A stretch of DNA of 64,000 nucleotides from Paraphysoderma sedebokerense (Eukaryota; Blastocladiomycota; Physodermatomycetes; Physodermatales; Physodermataceae), in the NCBI GenBank assembly GCA_025602915.1, contig JAHLJZ010000068.1:62001-126000 (forward strand), in the 5' to 3' direction. How positions within the stretch are numbered: the first letter of the stretch is position 1; each line of letters opens with the position of its first letter. The notes beneath the pieces are model-generated. The model did not search any database, was not told the DNA's origin, and saw nothing but the letters and a program-made list of their open reading frames with translations. A program made the translations under genes and the position numbers. Below are positions 49,501 through 62,305 of this stretch, piece by piece.

Positions 49501-52500
49501 TCATCAGAAACCACAAGATTCTCAGTCAACGGAGTAATAACGGTTGGTAAAATCGATTGACTAGTCGAGGAATCTTTCCTAGACGGCATTTTTGGTGATG
49601 TTGGGGTAAGACTGACAATTGAAGGTTGGCGCGACTTTTGAGATTCTGGTTTAACTTCGGGGGAAGGAACAGTCCGTGCGAAAACGGACCATAATTGACG
49701 AAACACTTGAAGTACATTTGGAAGAAACGCAATCACGATATCTCGAACCTAACGACATTCCATTCAATTTCAGTATAGTCGATAACACACACACAGAACA
49801 AAAGAAACGTTTTCCAAAGTCACCTTTTGTTCGGATTTAGTCACGTCCCCCGTTAAATCACCAAAAACAAAAGAAAACAACCCTCCACCAGTTTCATCAC
49901 CTTTGGTATTTTCACTTTCAACTTTCAACGAAGAATCACTCAAACACAATACAATCACTTTCTCTATCGAATTGATATAGGTAACGATATCATCTTCACT
50001 GGGTAAATCAAAACTTTGGTTCACTATGACGTTCCTGTCGGGGATACTCTGATGATAAATATCGACAATTCGTAACAATTCATTCGATAATGTATGTATC
50101 ACGGGAAACAACACCGTATTAAACGATGTTTTGAGAACGGGTAACGAGAATAACAAAAAATCAGTCCAATGGTGTAACATTGGTCGATTCGTGGGGGAAG
50201 ATAATCCCTTCAACAAAGTTTTTACAAACAGTGGTGATAACCCGGATATTCCGGATATTTGGGAACTAGGGGAATCTCGTGACGAGAGATCGATACTTTC
50301 CGAGGAACCATGAACAGAATTAAAATCTTGGATACTGATTGATTTTTTCATTTGTGAAATGGCGTAGAGGGTAGAATAAAGAAGGTGGAGGAGTTTAGCT
50401 TGTAAATCGAATTGTGAGAGGTGTAACGATACAAAGAGTTGTTGAATAACGGTTTGCTGAACAAGGGTAAGGAGGGATATGTCGGTTGAATCGGATTTGG
50501 AAATCACAAGTTGAATAAATTCAATGGCGTGGAGTTTAGTCGTTGTATTCAGTAATTGATAAGAACGGGGAAAAGTCGACGCAAGTTCGGATTGAAGGTA
50601 TCTAAAATCAATAAAACGACTCATCCGTTTAAAACACTCTCTTGAGATTATGTCAAAGCCAAAAATCGAAAATGTCACCTTAAAGATCCTTTTACTAATA
50701 TCTCCATGAAACTCACAGCCTCGGTATTATCCAACCGAATATTATCAGACACCAAGGTATCCGTTACTTTCGACAACCGAAGTGACTTTAACAACGACGC
50801 CCCACCAAATTTACAAACGGTCAACAACAATTCGAACGCGTAATTAATTTGTGCATAATTCGGCGGTAAAACATATTTATAGTATGATATCCCTTCATCT
50901 TCGAACGTCTGTTGATCTGATTCTCGTACGATAAAACGATCAAATAGAATGAGCAATAATGGGTCTAAAAGCCTATAAAACATTAAAAACGTCAGGTCAC
51001 ACGAGTTCGGAGGAAAAAGGTTCCAACCGGGTAAGATGAATGAAATGAAAATACAAACTTGATGTAACTCTTCATGTAATTCCTGATCCAAGTTTCCCCG
51101 CTTCTCTTGACCATTGGATTAGCGTCCCGAACCGTATCCAATACCAAAAACAAACATCTAGAGAAATAAATATTCGCATGCGGTATATTGACTTTTCACA
51201 ATCAAACCGTTAGTCCAACTTCATCATTTCCATATATCCAGCAAATCAAGACGTACCACTGTACTTCCAAAAAACCCCAAACTTATCTAACCCCGCTGTC
51301 CTATTCTTGGGATTCACGATATCCAATGTACTACCCGAATCAGCAATGATACCTTCGACAAAAACTTGTTGGATAGACGGTGACTTTGTGATTCGTAGCA
51401 GCGACCAAATGAGTTCGGTGACGCGGTGGTGGATCAAGGTGTAAGAAGGTGAAAGGAATTGATGGAGCTGAAAATTAAAAATAGGGTAATATAATGAATG
51501 AGTCTTTTGACAATTTTAGACTTTTGAAATTAGTTGAATAATGTTACGCACTTTTATAGTGATCGATTTTATCGAATGAGTGGTGAACACAACCTCTATC
51601 GACTCGTCACTTGTAGCAATCAAGTTCAATTGTGACTGTAACTCAATGATACAAGACACCGCCGTATCAACGATTGCGAAATATGAAGTCTTCCCCGCCC
51701 AAAAAAAAAAAAGATAAAAAAATAAATGAGTCTTTCATTATTTTGGGTTCATCGTTAAGATACTTTTAATCTTACCGAATAACAACATCTTATTAAATCT
51801 TTTAACCACCGATTGGTACCCCCCGCAACAACATTCTTTTGACACTCTACACACCATTTATGAACTCGTAACACCATATCACAAGCCACTCGAAACGACG
51901 TCACCATCGAAGTATTCACCACCGCGGTATCACAATCACCAGACCCGTTCGTTTCTATCCGTGATACCACCTCGTTGACGAATGTTCCTGTGAATTGTGA
52001 AACAGAATAAAACAGTTCAGAAAGAAACGTGGGGCCTGTTATTGGTTCGAATTCTAAGTTAAACGGTATGGTAGACGACTCGGGGAAATAAAATAGGTCA
52101 ATGTATTTGTTTATTTTCGAATTTTTGGAATCTTGGGTAGACTCGTCAAAGAAAATATGAAGTAGTTGTGGCTTGATTTGTGGTGATTGGAGGGGAGACG
52201 TAACGGTCGTATCAGATGAAGGTGGAGGAGATGTAGGCGAAGCGGTGGACGCGATGTGTGAGGTTTGAGTATGTAACTCCGAAAACGGAATCGCTTCGAT
52301 TTGGTTCGTAGAGTCCGAAATGGATACCAGTGACCCCCGACGTGAGGCGTTAGGATGAAGGGAGTAAACTGAGGAAGGTAGTTTAAAAGTCATCTTTGAA
52401 ATCAACGATAAACATTGTTCGAGGAGTTGCGATTCAGGACGAAACAGAGCAAAATTTTCCTATTCAAGAGCAATGTGAATAAACCCGTAAGATCAAATAC

Positions 52501-54991
52501 TGCCATCACAGATTAAAAGTTTTTCAACACAAACCTGAAGTATATTCAATATATAAAGAACCCAAAACGGAAGATGAAATCGTTTACTCTCGTCGTCTGT
52601 CAATTTAGCCGTATCCAGTACAAAATGTAATGACTCCAAACAAGCGGCCATTTGTTGTTCATTTTCGACTCGAGTGTTGGATTCTTTTGAATTTTTGAGT
52701 CCAGTGAGTTTAGTCGTAAACAATAAAAACAGTTTCTTCCATATAAGATACGGGTCAATCATTGATAAAAACATATTGGCCGTTTGAAACATCTAAACCA
52801 AGAGAAAAATAAAAGTGAGTAAAACTCGGTTACGGGTACGAAAAGAGAATCCCATTCTGTTTTTACCTCTGATTTAATCGTATCATCCGACGAATGAATT
52901 TTTAAACTCAAAAACACATCAATCAAGACATCATCCACCAACGGTATCCCGATTTCCGTCTTATCCAACAACGAAATCAATATCTTATACGGTTTTTGTA
53001 ACTCTGACAACAACTGGTCCCGTGGTATCAAAGACGATTGAAGATGTTTAGCGTAAAGAACAGATTTTAACGCGGAGGCGAGATACGGTCGCGCAAATTT
53101 GTTAAAGTAGGGGGTAGAGTCGTCTGATGGACCTAGGAGAACGGGGTTAAATAAGAATAAAAACCGAGTGGGGAATTGCGAAAAAGAGGAGAGATGAGAG
53201 GTACCTAGAAGCCAAGCGTAAATTCGTCTGATTAAACTCATATCTCGACGCAGAACCACATTCAGCATAGAAGTCATTAAATATTCCATATCCTCGGGCA
53301 TAAAAAGTCTTATAAACCATGGTCAGTCATCCACATTGAAATCCCATTGAAAAAAAAAACCGTATCAAAAAATGAAACAAATCCAACAAAACGTACTTTA
53401 AATTCAACGGAAACCATCCCACCAACAACTCCAAAGCCGAGCGTTGCACAAGATTATGTTTATCATCGTCCATCAAAGCAGCTGATAACGCTCTCACCAA
53501 TAACGACGGATCAGTCCCCAAAATAAACGCAACATCTATCATCATTTCATAACGCGTGAGTCAAAGGTTCAAAACGGTGATCTTGACGGGTTAGATTACG
53601 AACCTTCTTCGTCGCCTTCTCCTGTTTTAGGAATACGTTTCAACAAGTAATTCAAAGCGGGACGACGATATTGACTGCCAACGATTAAAATCAACCATAT
53701 ACAATGAAAAAAATATGACTGCGGAATCACTTTTGCTATCGAATCTAACATCTGGATAGTCTATTCCAAAACAAAATAAAGAAAAACAAAACAAAACCAA
53801 GACAAGACAAGACAAGACAAGACAAGGGAAGTCAGAACAGATAACAACAGGTCACAACGGTTTAAACTCGATACTGATAAAAAGAAACACGAGATACAAA
53901 CAAGGTTAAAATCTTCGGAATCCTCTTCCTCCAAACCGGGTAATAACCCCGAAACAAACGATTTCAAGCACGGTTTCAAATTCGGTCCGAGAGGGAGGTA
54001 ATACCGTTGAAACACTTGTAACACTAGAGGCTACACCAATAAAAGTGTGGAAGTGTGAATTTCGTTGTTGTTGTTGAAATACGCGGGGGGAGAATAGACG
54101 GGGGATCTTACTTTAACGGACATTGCGGCGAATTGGAAAAATGGAAAGAGACCGTAACTCCATATTGATAAATCTTGGGAAAGCATGTCACTCTAAACAC
54201 AAAATCCAAAAACCGAATCCAAAAACCGTCATCCAAAAAATTCGTCCCCGGTCAATGGATTCAACTTCAACAGATCAAGATCCAACAAAAGAAAAATAAC
54301 TTACACCCATCACATCAAACAAAGTACTATAAACTTCCAACGTCTTTTGATGTACACCAGCCGGTAACGCCGGATTCAAACATTGCGATAACCGTTTCGA
54401 TAAAACTAGTTTATGCGGTATAACCGGAAACATCGGGTAACTTTGGACCGTCTACTCAAAACAAGTCATAACGTAAACCAATACCGTTAACAACTCATTC
54501 GTTTCGTTTCGGTGATGATGATGATGGTGATGAATGGAATGGATTTGATATGGATTTGATATGGATTTGATAAAATTAGATTAGAATAGACGAATACCTT
54601 GACCAATTTCCCCAAAAAAGTAATAATATCAGGCCACTCATTGATCGTATCGAACGATTGTAAGATTCTTTCCATTGCAACTACATATCGTTTGTATTTT
54701 GGATCGTTTAGTACTTCTACTTTATCTTTTAATTTTACATTCATCATTCAATTGGAATCAATAATCATGTAGAATCAGTAGAAAGAAAAGTCAAATAAAA
54801 GTGAAGGGTTTTAATAAGGGTTAGCACTTTCCAAATTCCACGTCTTACGGATTCTAAAACTACCCTCATATTGCTTCATTCTATCATAATTCAATTGACC
54901 ATAAACAAAAAAAGAAAGCAAATAGACTCTCACCTTTCTTAGGTCCATTCAAACTACCCTTTCGTTCCAACGATTGATCCGAAGAATACAT
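46597..54991 (-). CDS. DOP1: DOP1/Dopey, Golgi-endosome trafficking leucine-zipper-like protein
   Basis: This is a very long gene of more than 20 exons. Exon 1 is 54991-54934 (MYSSDQSLERKGSLNGPKK), joined in phase to DKVEVLNDPKYKRYVVAMER. The Dopey N-terminal domain is easy to follow: ILQSFDTINEWPDIITFLGK, YYLPLGPNLKPCLKSFVSGL, LLPGLEEEDSEDFNL, HNLVQRSALELLVGWFPLN, and NVVLRRDMSLIRRIYAWLLG. Helical-repeat sequence continues through 50,700-47,600. The hydrophilic, Ser/Lys-rich C-terminus ends at 46597 after MEYIESYLETELTDGICNAT. DOP1 works with MON2 at the trans-Golgi and endosomes in membrane traffic and cell polarity. Spliced length is roughly 1,900-2,100 residues, in the range of the family. 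If the 54747 ATG were used the first exon would be lost, but the splice phase favours 54991. Confidence 0.9.
53801..53825 (+). repeat. Microsatellite (GACAA)5 in a DOP1 intron
   Basis: Five exact copies of GACAA lie inside an intron of DOP1, flanked by A-rich DNA. It is a simple repeat with no evident role. Confidence 0.9.
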
Positions 54992-55456
54992 AATTATATG
55001 AATTCAAACTGCAAAACTGGATCTTAATTATCCCTCAATGTACCAAAGAGTAAAGTACCAACTAATGACAGTGATTCGATGAAATTCTGAGTGTGTTCTT
55101 ATTTGGTTTGGTTAAAACATGACGGTTTGCGGTTAAGAGTGGATTATGAATCGAGATACGAGATACGGGTTTTGGATTTTTGGTCTTTTCAAGTGGAACG
55201 AGTTGACACGACGTCAACAAATAGAGGGCTCGGGTCATTGAGGACTGAGGTGTTTTTGTACTTTGAAAATGTTGAATTCGGGTTTGAGTAAATTTTAATA
55301 ATAAATTTTTTTTGGTATTGCAATTTACAGTTATCACAGTCACTTGATACAACCCACTTTTACTTTGCTATCCATTCTCCATGAACCGAACCGACTTATC
55401 TGATTATAATCCACCCAATCCAGGGCCAAAGAAACTTGTATATGGTTACTAATCAC
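54992..55456. other. Intergenic, DOP1 promoter
   Basis: This spacer lies between the DOP1 start and the UBXN7-like stop. Overlapping small frames on both strands show no family match. Confidence 0.4.
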
Positions 55457-57942
55457 TTATAAAAAACTCATTGTCAAACTCACATTTTCCAATCCGGCTT
55501 CTTGAATCGATTTGCCCAGTGAGGTTTTTAGATCTGTTGTGTGGTATTTTAACTGTCGGGTTTGATAGAGGCGAGCAATTGGAAGAGCGAGCAATTGGAA
55601 GAGTCGTTTAGTAAATCTGGAATCATCCTCATGGATTGGAAAGGTAATGGATAAGTTGAAAAGAAACAAACCTCAAACGGCTGAGCTTTTGCTTCGTCCA
55701 CCACTGCTTTAACGTATTCGAATAGTTTTCGCACTGAATCAGATTTACTAAATCGACGGACTTGGCGCGAACCATCTATTGAGTGTAGGGCAAAGTGAAT
55801 ATTCCATAATGAATAGGTCGTCGGAACATTACGGTACATACCAGGTAATCGAAATTGAATACGTGTGACGTCAGGGCCGGGATTCGGTTCTGGATGTAGT
55901 ATCGGTTTTATCTTGGAAATGTCTATCATGTATTAATTATCCAGATTGGAAGTTCCAAATGAATGCGAGTGTATCACCAAATTCCACAACAATCAGCATA
56001 ACGTGAACCAATAAATGATTAAGCAAAACGCAACACAAACCATCCCCTTTGTCTTCCTCCTCGTCATCATCAATGACCACCACTTCTTTGCCCTTTCGAC
56101 TCGGTTGATTCTGTCTTTCGCGTTGTTTATCGGCTTGCTCTTTTTTCCTTTCGGCTTCAGACTCGGCCAAACTAGCAGCTAACGCAGCTTCCAGTTGTTC
56201 GTCTTCTGTCATTTCGGATATACTTTTTTTCTTTACAGAGGAAAATGAAGGTTGCGGTAATAATGACGAGGCATCGAGAGATGAGGATTGTACGGTCGGG
56301 AGAGATGTTGACGTGAGAGAGTGCGTGTTTAAAAATAGGGTTGCTGTAACCATATCCATATTTGGGTTTGATTGAATCATACATTGTAATGACGGAAGTT
56401 GACGAAGAAGGCGTTTAGTATTGAATGTATTATCAAAACTAAGGAAATAAAGGTTGAATAATGCAACATACCAGTATCTACAAATTCATTCGGTGTCAGC
56501 ACCGTTTCAAACGATTTTACTCTTTCACCTGTTCGAGGGTCTATGATTGCGTAATGCGGAAAAGATTGAAACGGATAAAAGGATTTGTATCGCTTGCCGT
56601 CAGGACTTTCATGACCGATCTTGAGTTTTCGGTACGCGGGTTGTTGTAGTAAGCAGGGCAGGGAGTAGTGAAGGGAAAAAATTGATTAAAAAGTTGTGTT
56701 ATATTGAAATTCTGGCAAAGTGACGATTTCGGGGGCAAAGATAAAAAGAAGGAATGATAAATTATTCAATGTACCTGCATAAATACAAAATGTTCCTTCA
56801 CGAATTCTTTGACTTTTTTGTCGCGCCATAAATCTCTATTGAGTGTTTGACAAACGAATTCACTTGAATCTTGGACGTTTACCAGCATCCATTTAAAGGA
56901 TTGTTTGGCCATTGTGCGCACCTGCATTTGTGTAAGGTGGGAGAAGATTGGCCAAAAAAAATAGTCAGAGTGAGCTTAGGATCATGGAGCAAGGTTGACG
57001 GTGGGAATGCCATGCGGAAAGAGTTTACCGTGTCAAAGTCACCTCGGGCCATGATATCAAAGGGAGGACGAAACAGTTCAGCAAGACGGTCCTGTTGCGA
57101 TGTTGAATTTCCTATATCAGGTTGGATTTGCGAGTGGATTGAATTGGAACAAATATCGTGAATGGTCAGTTCAGTTTCGGTGGTGGTGCAATTGGATCAG
57201 TTTGAGACAGAAGTCAAACGAGACTGGATAGAGCAAAGTAAACCAAGCGAGAAGATATAAGCAAGAAAAGTCCAGGAACATACCTTCCAAGACTTCAGTT
57301 TCGTCAGCGATATTGCGAAAAGGGTCGAGGTTGTCTTGGCGAAAGATGTTTGGTCTTCCTCTTGTCTCTGAATGGAGTGTGCTGGTAGTCATATGCGTTG
57401 TTCCCATGGTCATGTTATCCTCGTCGGCAAAGATATCGTAGCCGCCAGACAAGATTTCCCTCCGCGGAGCGATAGGCGCGCGGTATTCCGAAGAAGGGTC
57501 ATAGGAGGCGGAAGAGGGAGTGTGAGCGTCAGAGGAAGGTGTGTGGTGAGTGAGGTGTTGACCGTAGATGCCGAGGTCTGGCGGTTCGTAGAATGATTCG
57601 AATTGAGCGGGCGAGGCGGGCAAGGAGTCTGTTGTAGTGGAGGTGGTGACGTGGTGGTTTTGGGTTTGACTCTGGATGGGAGGAACAGCGGCGGCGGATG
57701 ATTCGTCAGGGAGGTCGGCGCCGTTGTTTTCGAAATAAAACTGTACAGCAGAATCTAGGTTGTTGTCGCAAATCTAGATGATTCGGTTTGAGTTGGAGTG
57801 AGTAGAGTAAGGAGTGGTAGTGGGTAGTAGAGAAGATATTCACCTGGAGGTACTTTGCAGCCTTTTCGGGGTCAGCGTCGGTGAATTGGCAAAAGTGGAG
57901 GATGTTGTCGTGGTTGTCGTGGTTGTTGGATGAGGAGGACAT
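55457..57942 (-). CDS. UBXN7: UBA-UAS-UIM-UBX protein (UBXN7/Ubx5-like Cdc48 adaptor)
   Basis: This multi-exon gene starts at 57942 (MSSSSNNHDNHDNILHFCQF). It opens with a UBA-like helix bundle (TDADPEKAAKYLQ), followed by a Ser/Pro/His-rich linker. A UAS (thioredoxin-like) domain comes next, built from exons around 57100-56420 (LAELFRPPFDIMARGDFDT, WMLVNVQDSSEFVCQTLNRD, LWRDKKVKEFVKEHFVF, YAIIDPRTGERVKSFE). A UIM (MTEDEQLEAALAASLAESE) and a charged segment (VVVIDDDEEEDKGDG) precede the C-terminal UBX domain (VTRIQFRLPG joined to DGSRQVRRFSKSDSVRKLFE, ending KSIQEAGLENVSLTMSFL). Such proteins bring ubiquitinated clients to the Cdc48/p97 ATPase. It is divergent with the SR gene at 58306, and the two share a short promoter. 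Confidence 0.88.
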
Positions 57943-58305
57943 GGTGGTGGTGGTGGTGGTGGAGCAGGGAGTGTGATGTAGAGGAGTGAAGAGAGAGAAG
58001 GGAGTGAGTGAGTTAAAGTGGAGTGGAGTCAAGGCAAGTGGAGTGGACTTGTGGGTTTGACTCGCTAGGGATTGGATTGGATTGGATTGGATTGGATTGG
58101 ATTCCCTTTCTCTGGCTGGCTGTTTGCTGACTCTGACTTGCTGGGATTCCCTCTTCTGCTTGATTCCCTCTTCTGCTAGATTCCCTCTCTCGCTTGCTTA
58201 CTCCACTACTCTGCTTACTCACTACCACTCACTCCACTACCACTCACTCCACTACCACTACTCCACTCTACTTACTTACTCTACTCACTACCACTCACCA
58301 CTCTA
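57943..58305. promoter_or_regulatory. Short shared promoter with simple repeats
   Basis: The 363-bp spacer between the divergent UBXN7-like and SREK1-like genes is unusually repetitive. It contains six exact copies of ATTGG (58071-58100), a TTCCCTCTTCTGCT pair near 58150, and a strongly pyrimidine-biased tract of CACT/CCACTA units (about 58195-58303) running into the plus-strand start. The first could bind a factor. The pyrimidine tract may be a 5' UTR initiator-like element. Confidence 0.45.
58071..58100 (+). repeat. (ATTGG)6 simple repeat
   Basis: Six exact tandem copies of ATTGG, with a partial seventh, lie in the bidirectional promoter. ATTGG is the core of the CCAAT box read on the other strand (CCAAT), so the array offers up to six CCAAT sites facing the UBXN7-like gene. 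Confidence 0.9.
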
Positions 58306-60408
58306 ATGGACGAGTGCGCAGTCAAGGTCAACTTCATCTCCTCCCTCGTCTCGCACGACATCCTCAGAGACCTCTTCCTCTCCCTAGGCAACATACACTC
58401 CCTCTCCCTGCATCCCTCCCCCATCGCCCAGGGATCTCAGGAAGCAGTCATCTACTTTGACGACCCATCCGCTGCCGCCACCGCACTCCACCTCACCGGC
58501 ACCCAACTCGCTGATCGCACACTCGTCGTCACCTCCTTCACCGCAATCAAACCCAAACACCCTCCTCCTCCTCCCCCAGATCCAGTCACCCAAGTCCCCA
58601 TCGTCATCCCACTCGGCCCTCGTCCCGCCATCGTCGATCCTACAAAACTAGAGGAAATCGCTAGAACAATCTATGTCGGCAACATCACCTCCTCCGTCTC
58701 GGAATCAGAATTGATCCAGTTCTTTTCTTCCTGCGGGCCCGTAACCTATGTCAAAATGGCAGGCGATATCTCTCAACCCACCAGATTCGCCTTCATCGAA
58801 TTCGCTACCGTCGCCGCTGCCAACGCCGCCATCGCTCTCAGCGGAACTGTGTTGCAGGACAAACCTCTCAAGTATGTGTTGGCAATAGAAAAAAATTTTA
58901 TTGATTAAAAATTCTTAATTCTGTTCTCTTTCCATTCTATTTGTATTCTATTCATCATTTGCGGCTGCTGTTCTGAAAACATCAGTTTGTTGATTTCATT
59001 AGTTTTTGCTGGGGGCGCCCTTCTTTTTTTTCTTTGCTCCCCGCCAGTCATAAATCAACTTGAAAACATCTGATGCTAACCCAATCACTTACGAAATTTT
59101 CACACAATTCCATTCCACCTACTCAAAAATCAAATACTGGCTCTACTCAACCTCACATGATGTTTTCCTCTAATTCAGAATCAATCACTCCAAGAACGCC
59201 ATCAACAAAGCCCCCACAGTTCCACCCTCCGCTGCAATGAAACGAGTGCGAGAATCTGCTCAAAAGATTGCCTCGAAATATGGCGATAGTGACAATGATT
59301 ACTACGACGGGGATAGAAGGAGAGATCGAAGTAGAGATAGGGACAGAGACAGACGAGACAGAAGTTGGGATCGTTATGACCCTAGAGGTGTGTTCCAAAG
59401 AGTCTTTTTCGCAGCTTTTAATAACTATCTATCAAGTCCATTTGCAGAACCCTTGGTTTTATTGACTGTTGTTTGATATCTAATCTTACCCCACTTTCTC
59501 CATCTTCTCCAGCTGACTACGACCGTCGACGCAGGTACTCTCGTTCCCGTTCAAGGTCTCGTCGTCGTCCTTACTCTCGCTCCCGCTCACGATCAAGAGA
59601 TCGACATCGCTCAAGGAGAAGCCGAAGATCCTCGAGATCACGGTCTCGTGAGAGGGAAAGGGAACGTGAAAGAAGGAGTAGGAGGTCCAGTCGTGATAGA
59701 GAAAGAGACAGAGAAGCGGATAGAACAAGGTCACGAGATCGAGAACGAAGAAAAAGTAGTAGACGTTCGAGTAGAGATAAGGAAAGAGAACGAGAACGAG
59801 ATAGGGAGCGATATGAACGAGACGGTTCCAGAGAACGAGAACGAGATGCTCTCAAACGACGATCAAGAGACGCAGGCGACCGTATCGACACTTCTCAAAA
59901 CGACGAACCCAAACAACCATCGCAATCTGCTGATACCAACAATCATGATGACTCGAAAACCCTGACAACCGAGCCTAAAAGTCCTATCTCTGAAACACCC
60001 AAAAGCCCATCTCTCCCACACCCCATCTCGCCAATTCGTAAACCCAACGCCTCACCTCAACGCGACCTCGAGATCCAACATGACCAAGAATCCCATAATT
60101 CAGAGTCAAAATCCCCAATCCTAAACGGTCACCACTCAACCATCGAACCCACCGCCCCTGAATCCAAAGACTCTCCAAACGCGGAAGGTCACAAAAGTGT
60201 AGAAGATTTAAGAGCCAAAGTAATCTTAAGTACAAAACGTAAATCCGAATCGCCTACCCGCCAAACCGAAACTAGAAAGAACGAGAAAAACGGTGGAAAA
60301 GAGGGGGAAAGTGGGATTAAGAAAAAGGAAGAAGTGAAAGGTGGAGAACGGAAAAAAAGGAGAATGTTGGGTGATTTTTCGGGGGGGTTGGATGTTACTC
60401 AGTCTTAG
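58306..60408 (+). CDS. SREK1-like splicing regulator with two RRMs and an RS domain
   Basis: The three exons are 58306-58871, 59179-59387 and 59513-60408, giving about 556 residues. A first, divergent RRM-like region (AVKVNFISSLVSHDILRDLF) covers residues 4-80. A Pro-rich linker leads to a canonical RRM with RNP2 IYVGNI and RNP1 FAFIEF. The splice then yields LKINHSKNAINKAP, a signature of SREK1/SRrp86-type proteins. Exon 3 encodes an Arg-Ser/Arg-Glu domain (YSRSRSRSRRRPYSRSRSRS onward; RERERERERRS), then a Ser/Pro/Lys tail. Such proteins act in the nucleus, binding other SR proteins to adjust alternative splicing. The start codon follows the pyrimidine-rich leader directly. The orthology call is likely but not certain, as RRM-RS proteins are numerous. 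Confidence 0.82.
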
Positions 60409-61044
60409 GCATCAGTGACTCAGCGTACAAATACAAATCTATCATTGGATCATAAATTGAGTTTGCGATGGGTGAGAGAAAGAGCATGGAACTGAAATAT
60501 ATAATCAACTATTTCATAAAGCAAGTATTCCAGGTTACTGAATCCAAAATTCAATAAGAGAATCTAGTGCTTCCTTCCAGGAGCGCAGCAAAATAATTGT
60601 TTCAAACTGGTTGTCGCACAGCTGTGAAATTATCAACAATACGTCCAGGTAAAGGGGGCAAGCACATAAACTCATCCAAGTCCACCGTCCAGTGTTCTTA
60701 GTGATCGCGCCAACAGGGACAACAGATATCCGGTTACCGAATCCCTTCAATCTGAAACTTTTTAAGGCACTTGCAAGTAATTCAATTTAGTATTATCCAA
60801 GTATGTCCAATATGTTCGCAGTGTCGTGGTCCTATTGTGACTTTAGGCGACTGATTCGTGAATTGATCTACAAGTACTTGCCACAAAGGACCAAACGGCG
60901 GTTGATTAGATGGATGCGTAAGAGGTTTTTTTTTTCCGCAAAACAAACAGATATCTTCCGCACTCAGTTTGGGCATTCACTTTTAATCCTTTTTCAATAC
61001 AATCGATCCAGGTTATCCCCTTCGCCTGCTGTTAATCCGCAATC
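60409..61044. other. Intergenic; possible small minus-strand gene
   Basis: Two minus-strand frames could be pieces of a small gene: 60976-60782 (starts MPKLSAEDICLFCGKKK, with a CxxC) and 60750-60535 (GFGNRISVVPVGAITKN onward). The frames differ and I could not find a convincing intron joining them. The plus-strand frame across the same DNA (60803-61048) is likely its shadow. No family is recognised. Confidence 0.25.
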
Positions 61045-62305
61045 ATGACTTTCTTGGATATTTGTTCACCTGATTGGAATCCTTCGGCCGCCTATGACAC
61101 TCTTGTGGAAGATCCAGAAGCTTTTGTCCAACTTGAAGAAGTCTTTGTTAATAAGCGAAAGGATCTTGAAGCCGCTATAGATGGATCGACTGTACTACAA
61201 CTATACCATGATTGGGTTAATCAACACAGAGCGGATCTGGAGCAGTTGAAACAACTTCAAGATTGCGCTGAACGTCGTAGAAAAGCAGAGCAAAAATACA
61301 GTAACTGGTCTACCGTAAAAACTTTTGATGACGTTTATAATGCTCAAGCAGATTTGATGAAACACGTATTTAGCAAGAGGTATGCCTACTCGGTATAAAT
61401 ATATCTGCATGTCCACTTCTAACCATTTGTGAAGGTTGGAGGGTCCGCCGGTCAATGATGAAGATATTCGAAAAATTCGTAAGCGACTATGTGCTGAGGC
61501 CACGAGCTATGCTAAGGTGCATTACGACGAATTCGAACCCTATTGGGCGGAAACCGTCATTAATGCACTGATTGATCCAAATGTGGAAAATAACGAAAGG
61601 AGTCTTAAATATCTCATCAGAATGAAATCTGAGGAATATCAATTATCGGGAAATAATCACACTCTCCAACATCAATGCAATATGATGAGCTCCAACATAA
61701 GGCGGCTGGCCAATTGCATGAGCATCCCTTACGACATGACTGATAGCGACCAAACAATTTTGCATAAAGTGAAAATACAGTTGTCTTCTAAGGAGGTTTT
61801 TCAGCTGCAGGCAAAATTGCAATTTTCAGAAAAGCTTGCCTCTCTAGTATGTAGACTTAAATCCGGTAAAATTCTCAGTCCTTAACTCCGTCTTCCGTAG
61901 GTTATTTTCCGGGCGTGCGTAGAAAAAGTCGCTAGTTACCATCGTAACCCTGGTGACAGCACTACCAAGGCATGGGAGAGTGCTGTGGACGTCGACTTTC
62001 GCTCTTATTATCAGATTCCAAATACCAGTAATAATACCGGTAAAAATACTGGCAAGAATAGCGGTAAAAATGCCGCTAAACATAACAGTAAAATTACCAG
62101 CAATACTACCCAAATCAATAACGAAAGAAGAAATCAATTGAAGGGTCTTTTTGGGGAGTTGTCGACCGATATTCATAATCCCTCAAATGGCAAGATTGAA
62201 ATTAAGAAAGCTCATCTCCGCGGGATACATTTAGGAATGTTTAATGAAATCTTGAAATATTTAAAAACCAAAGGTGACTTGAGTTGGGATATCGATTTTG
62301 TCTAA
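61045..62305 (+). CDS. Unknown helical protein with Asn-rich low-complexity segment
   Basis: The three exons fit: 61045-61379, 61435-61846 and 61901-62305, giving 383 residues. The splice junctions keep phase and use GTATGC/AAG, GTATGT/TAG. The N-terminal 110 residues are acidic and helical (VDPEAFVQLEEVFVNKRKDL-like, KQLQDCAERRRKAEQKYSNW). The middle is a globular, Cys-poor helical region (ATSYAKVHYDEFEPYWAETV, ENNERSLKYLIRMKSEEYQL). The third exon carries an Asn/Lys/Thr tract (NTSNNTGKNTGKNSGKNAAK) and a charged C-terminus ending LSWDIDFV. There is no signal peptide, membrane helix or motif I can assign. The consistent splicing and long coding frames support a real gene. It may be lineage-specific. 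Confidence 0.65.

Noticed and set aside
59485-59965. Long frames on the other strand and in another frame across the RS domain
   Set aside because: They are shadows of low-complexity Arg/Ser/Glu codons. The SREK1-like frame is joined by good splice sites to the RRM exons.
60535-61048. Small plus- or minus-strand gene before 61045
   Set aside because: The CxxC-bearing minus-strand frame is suggestive, but no intron joins the two frames and no family is recognised.
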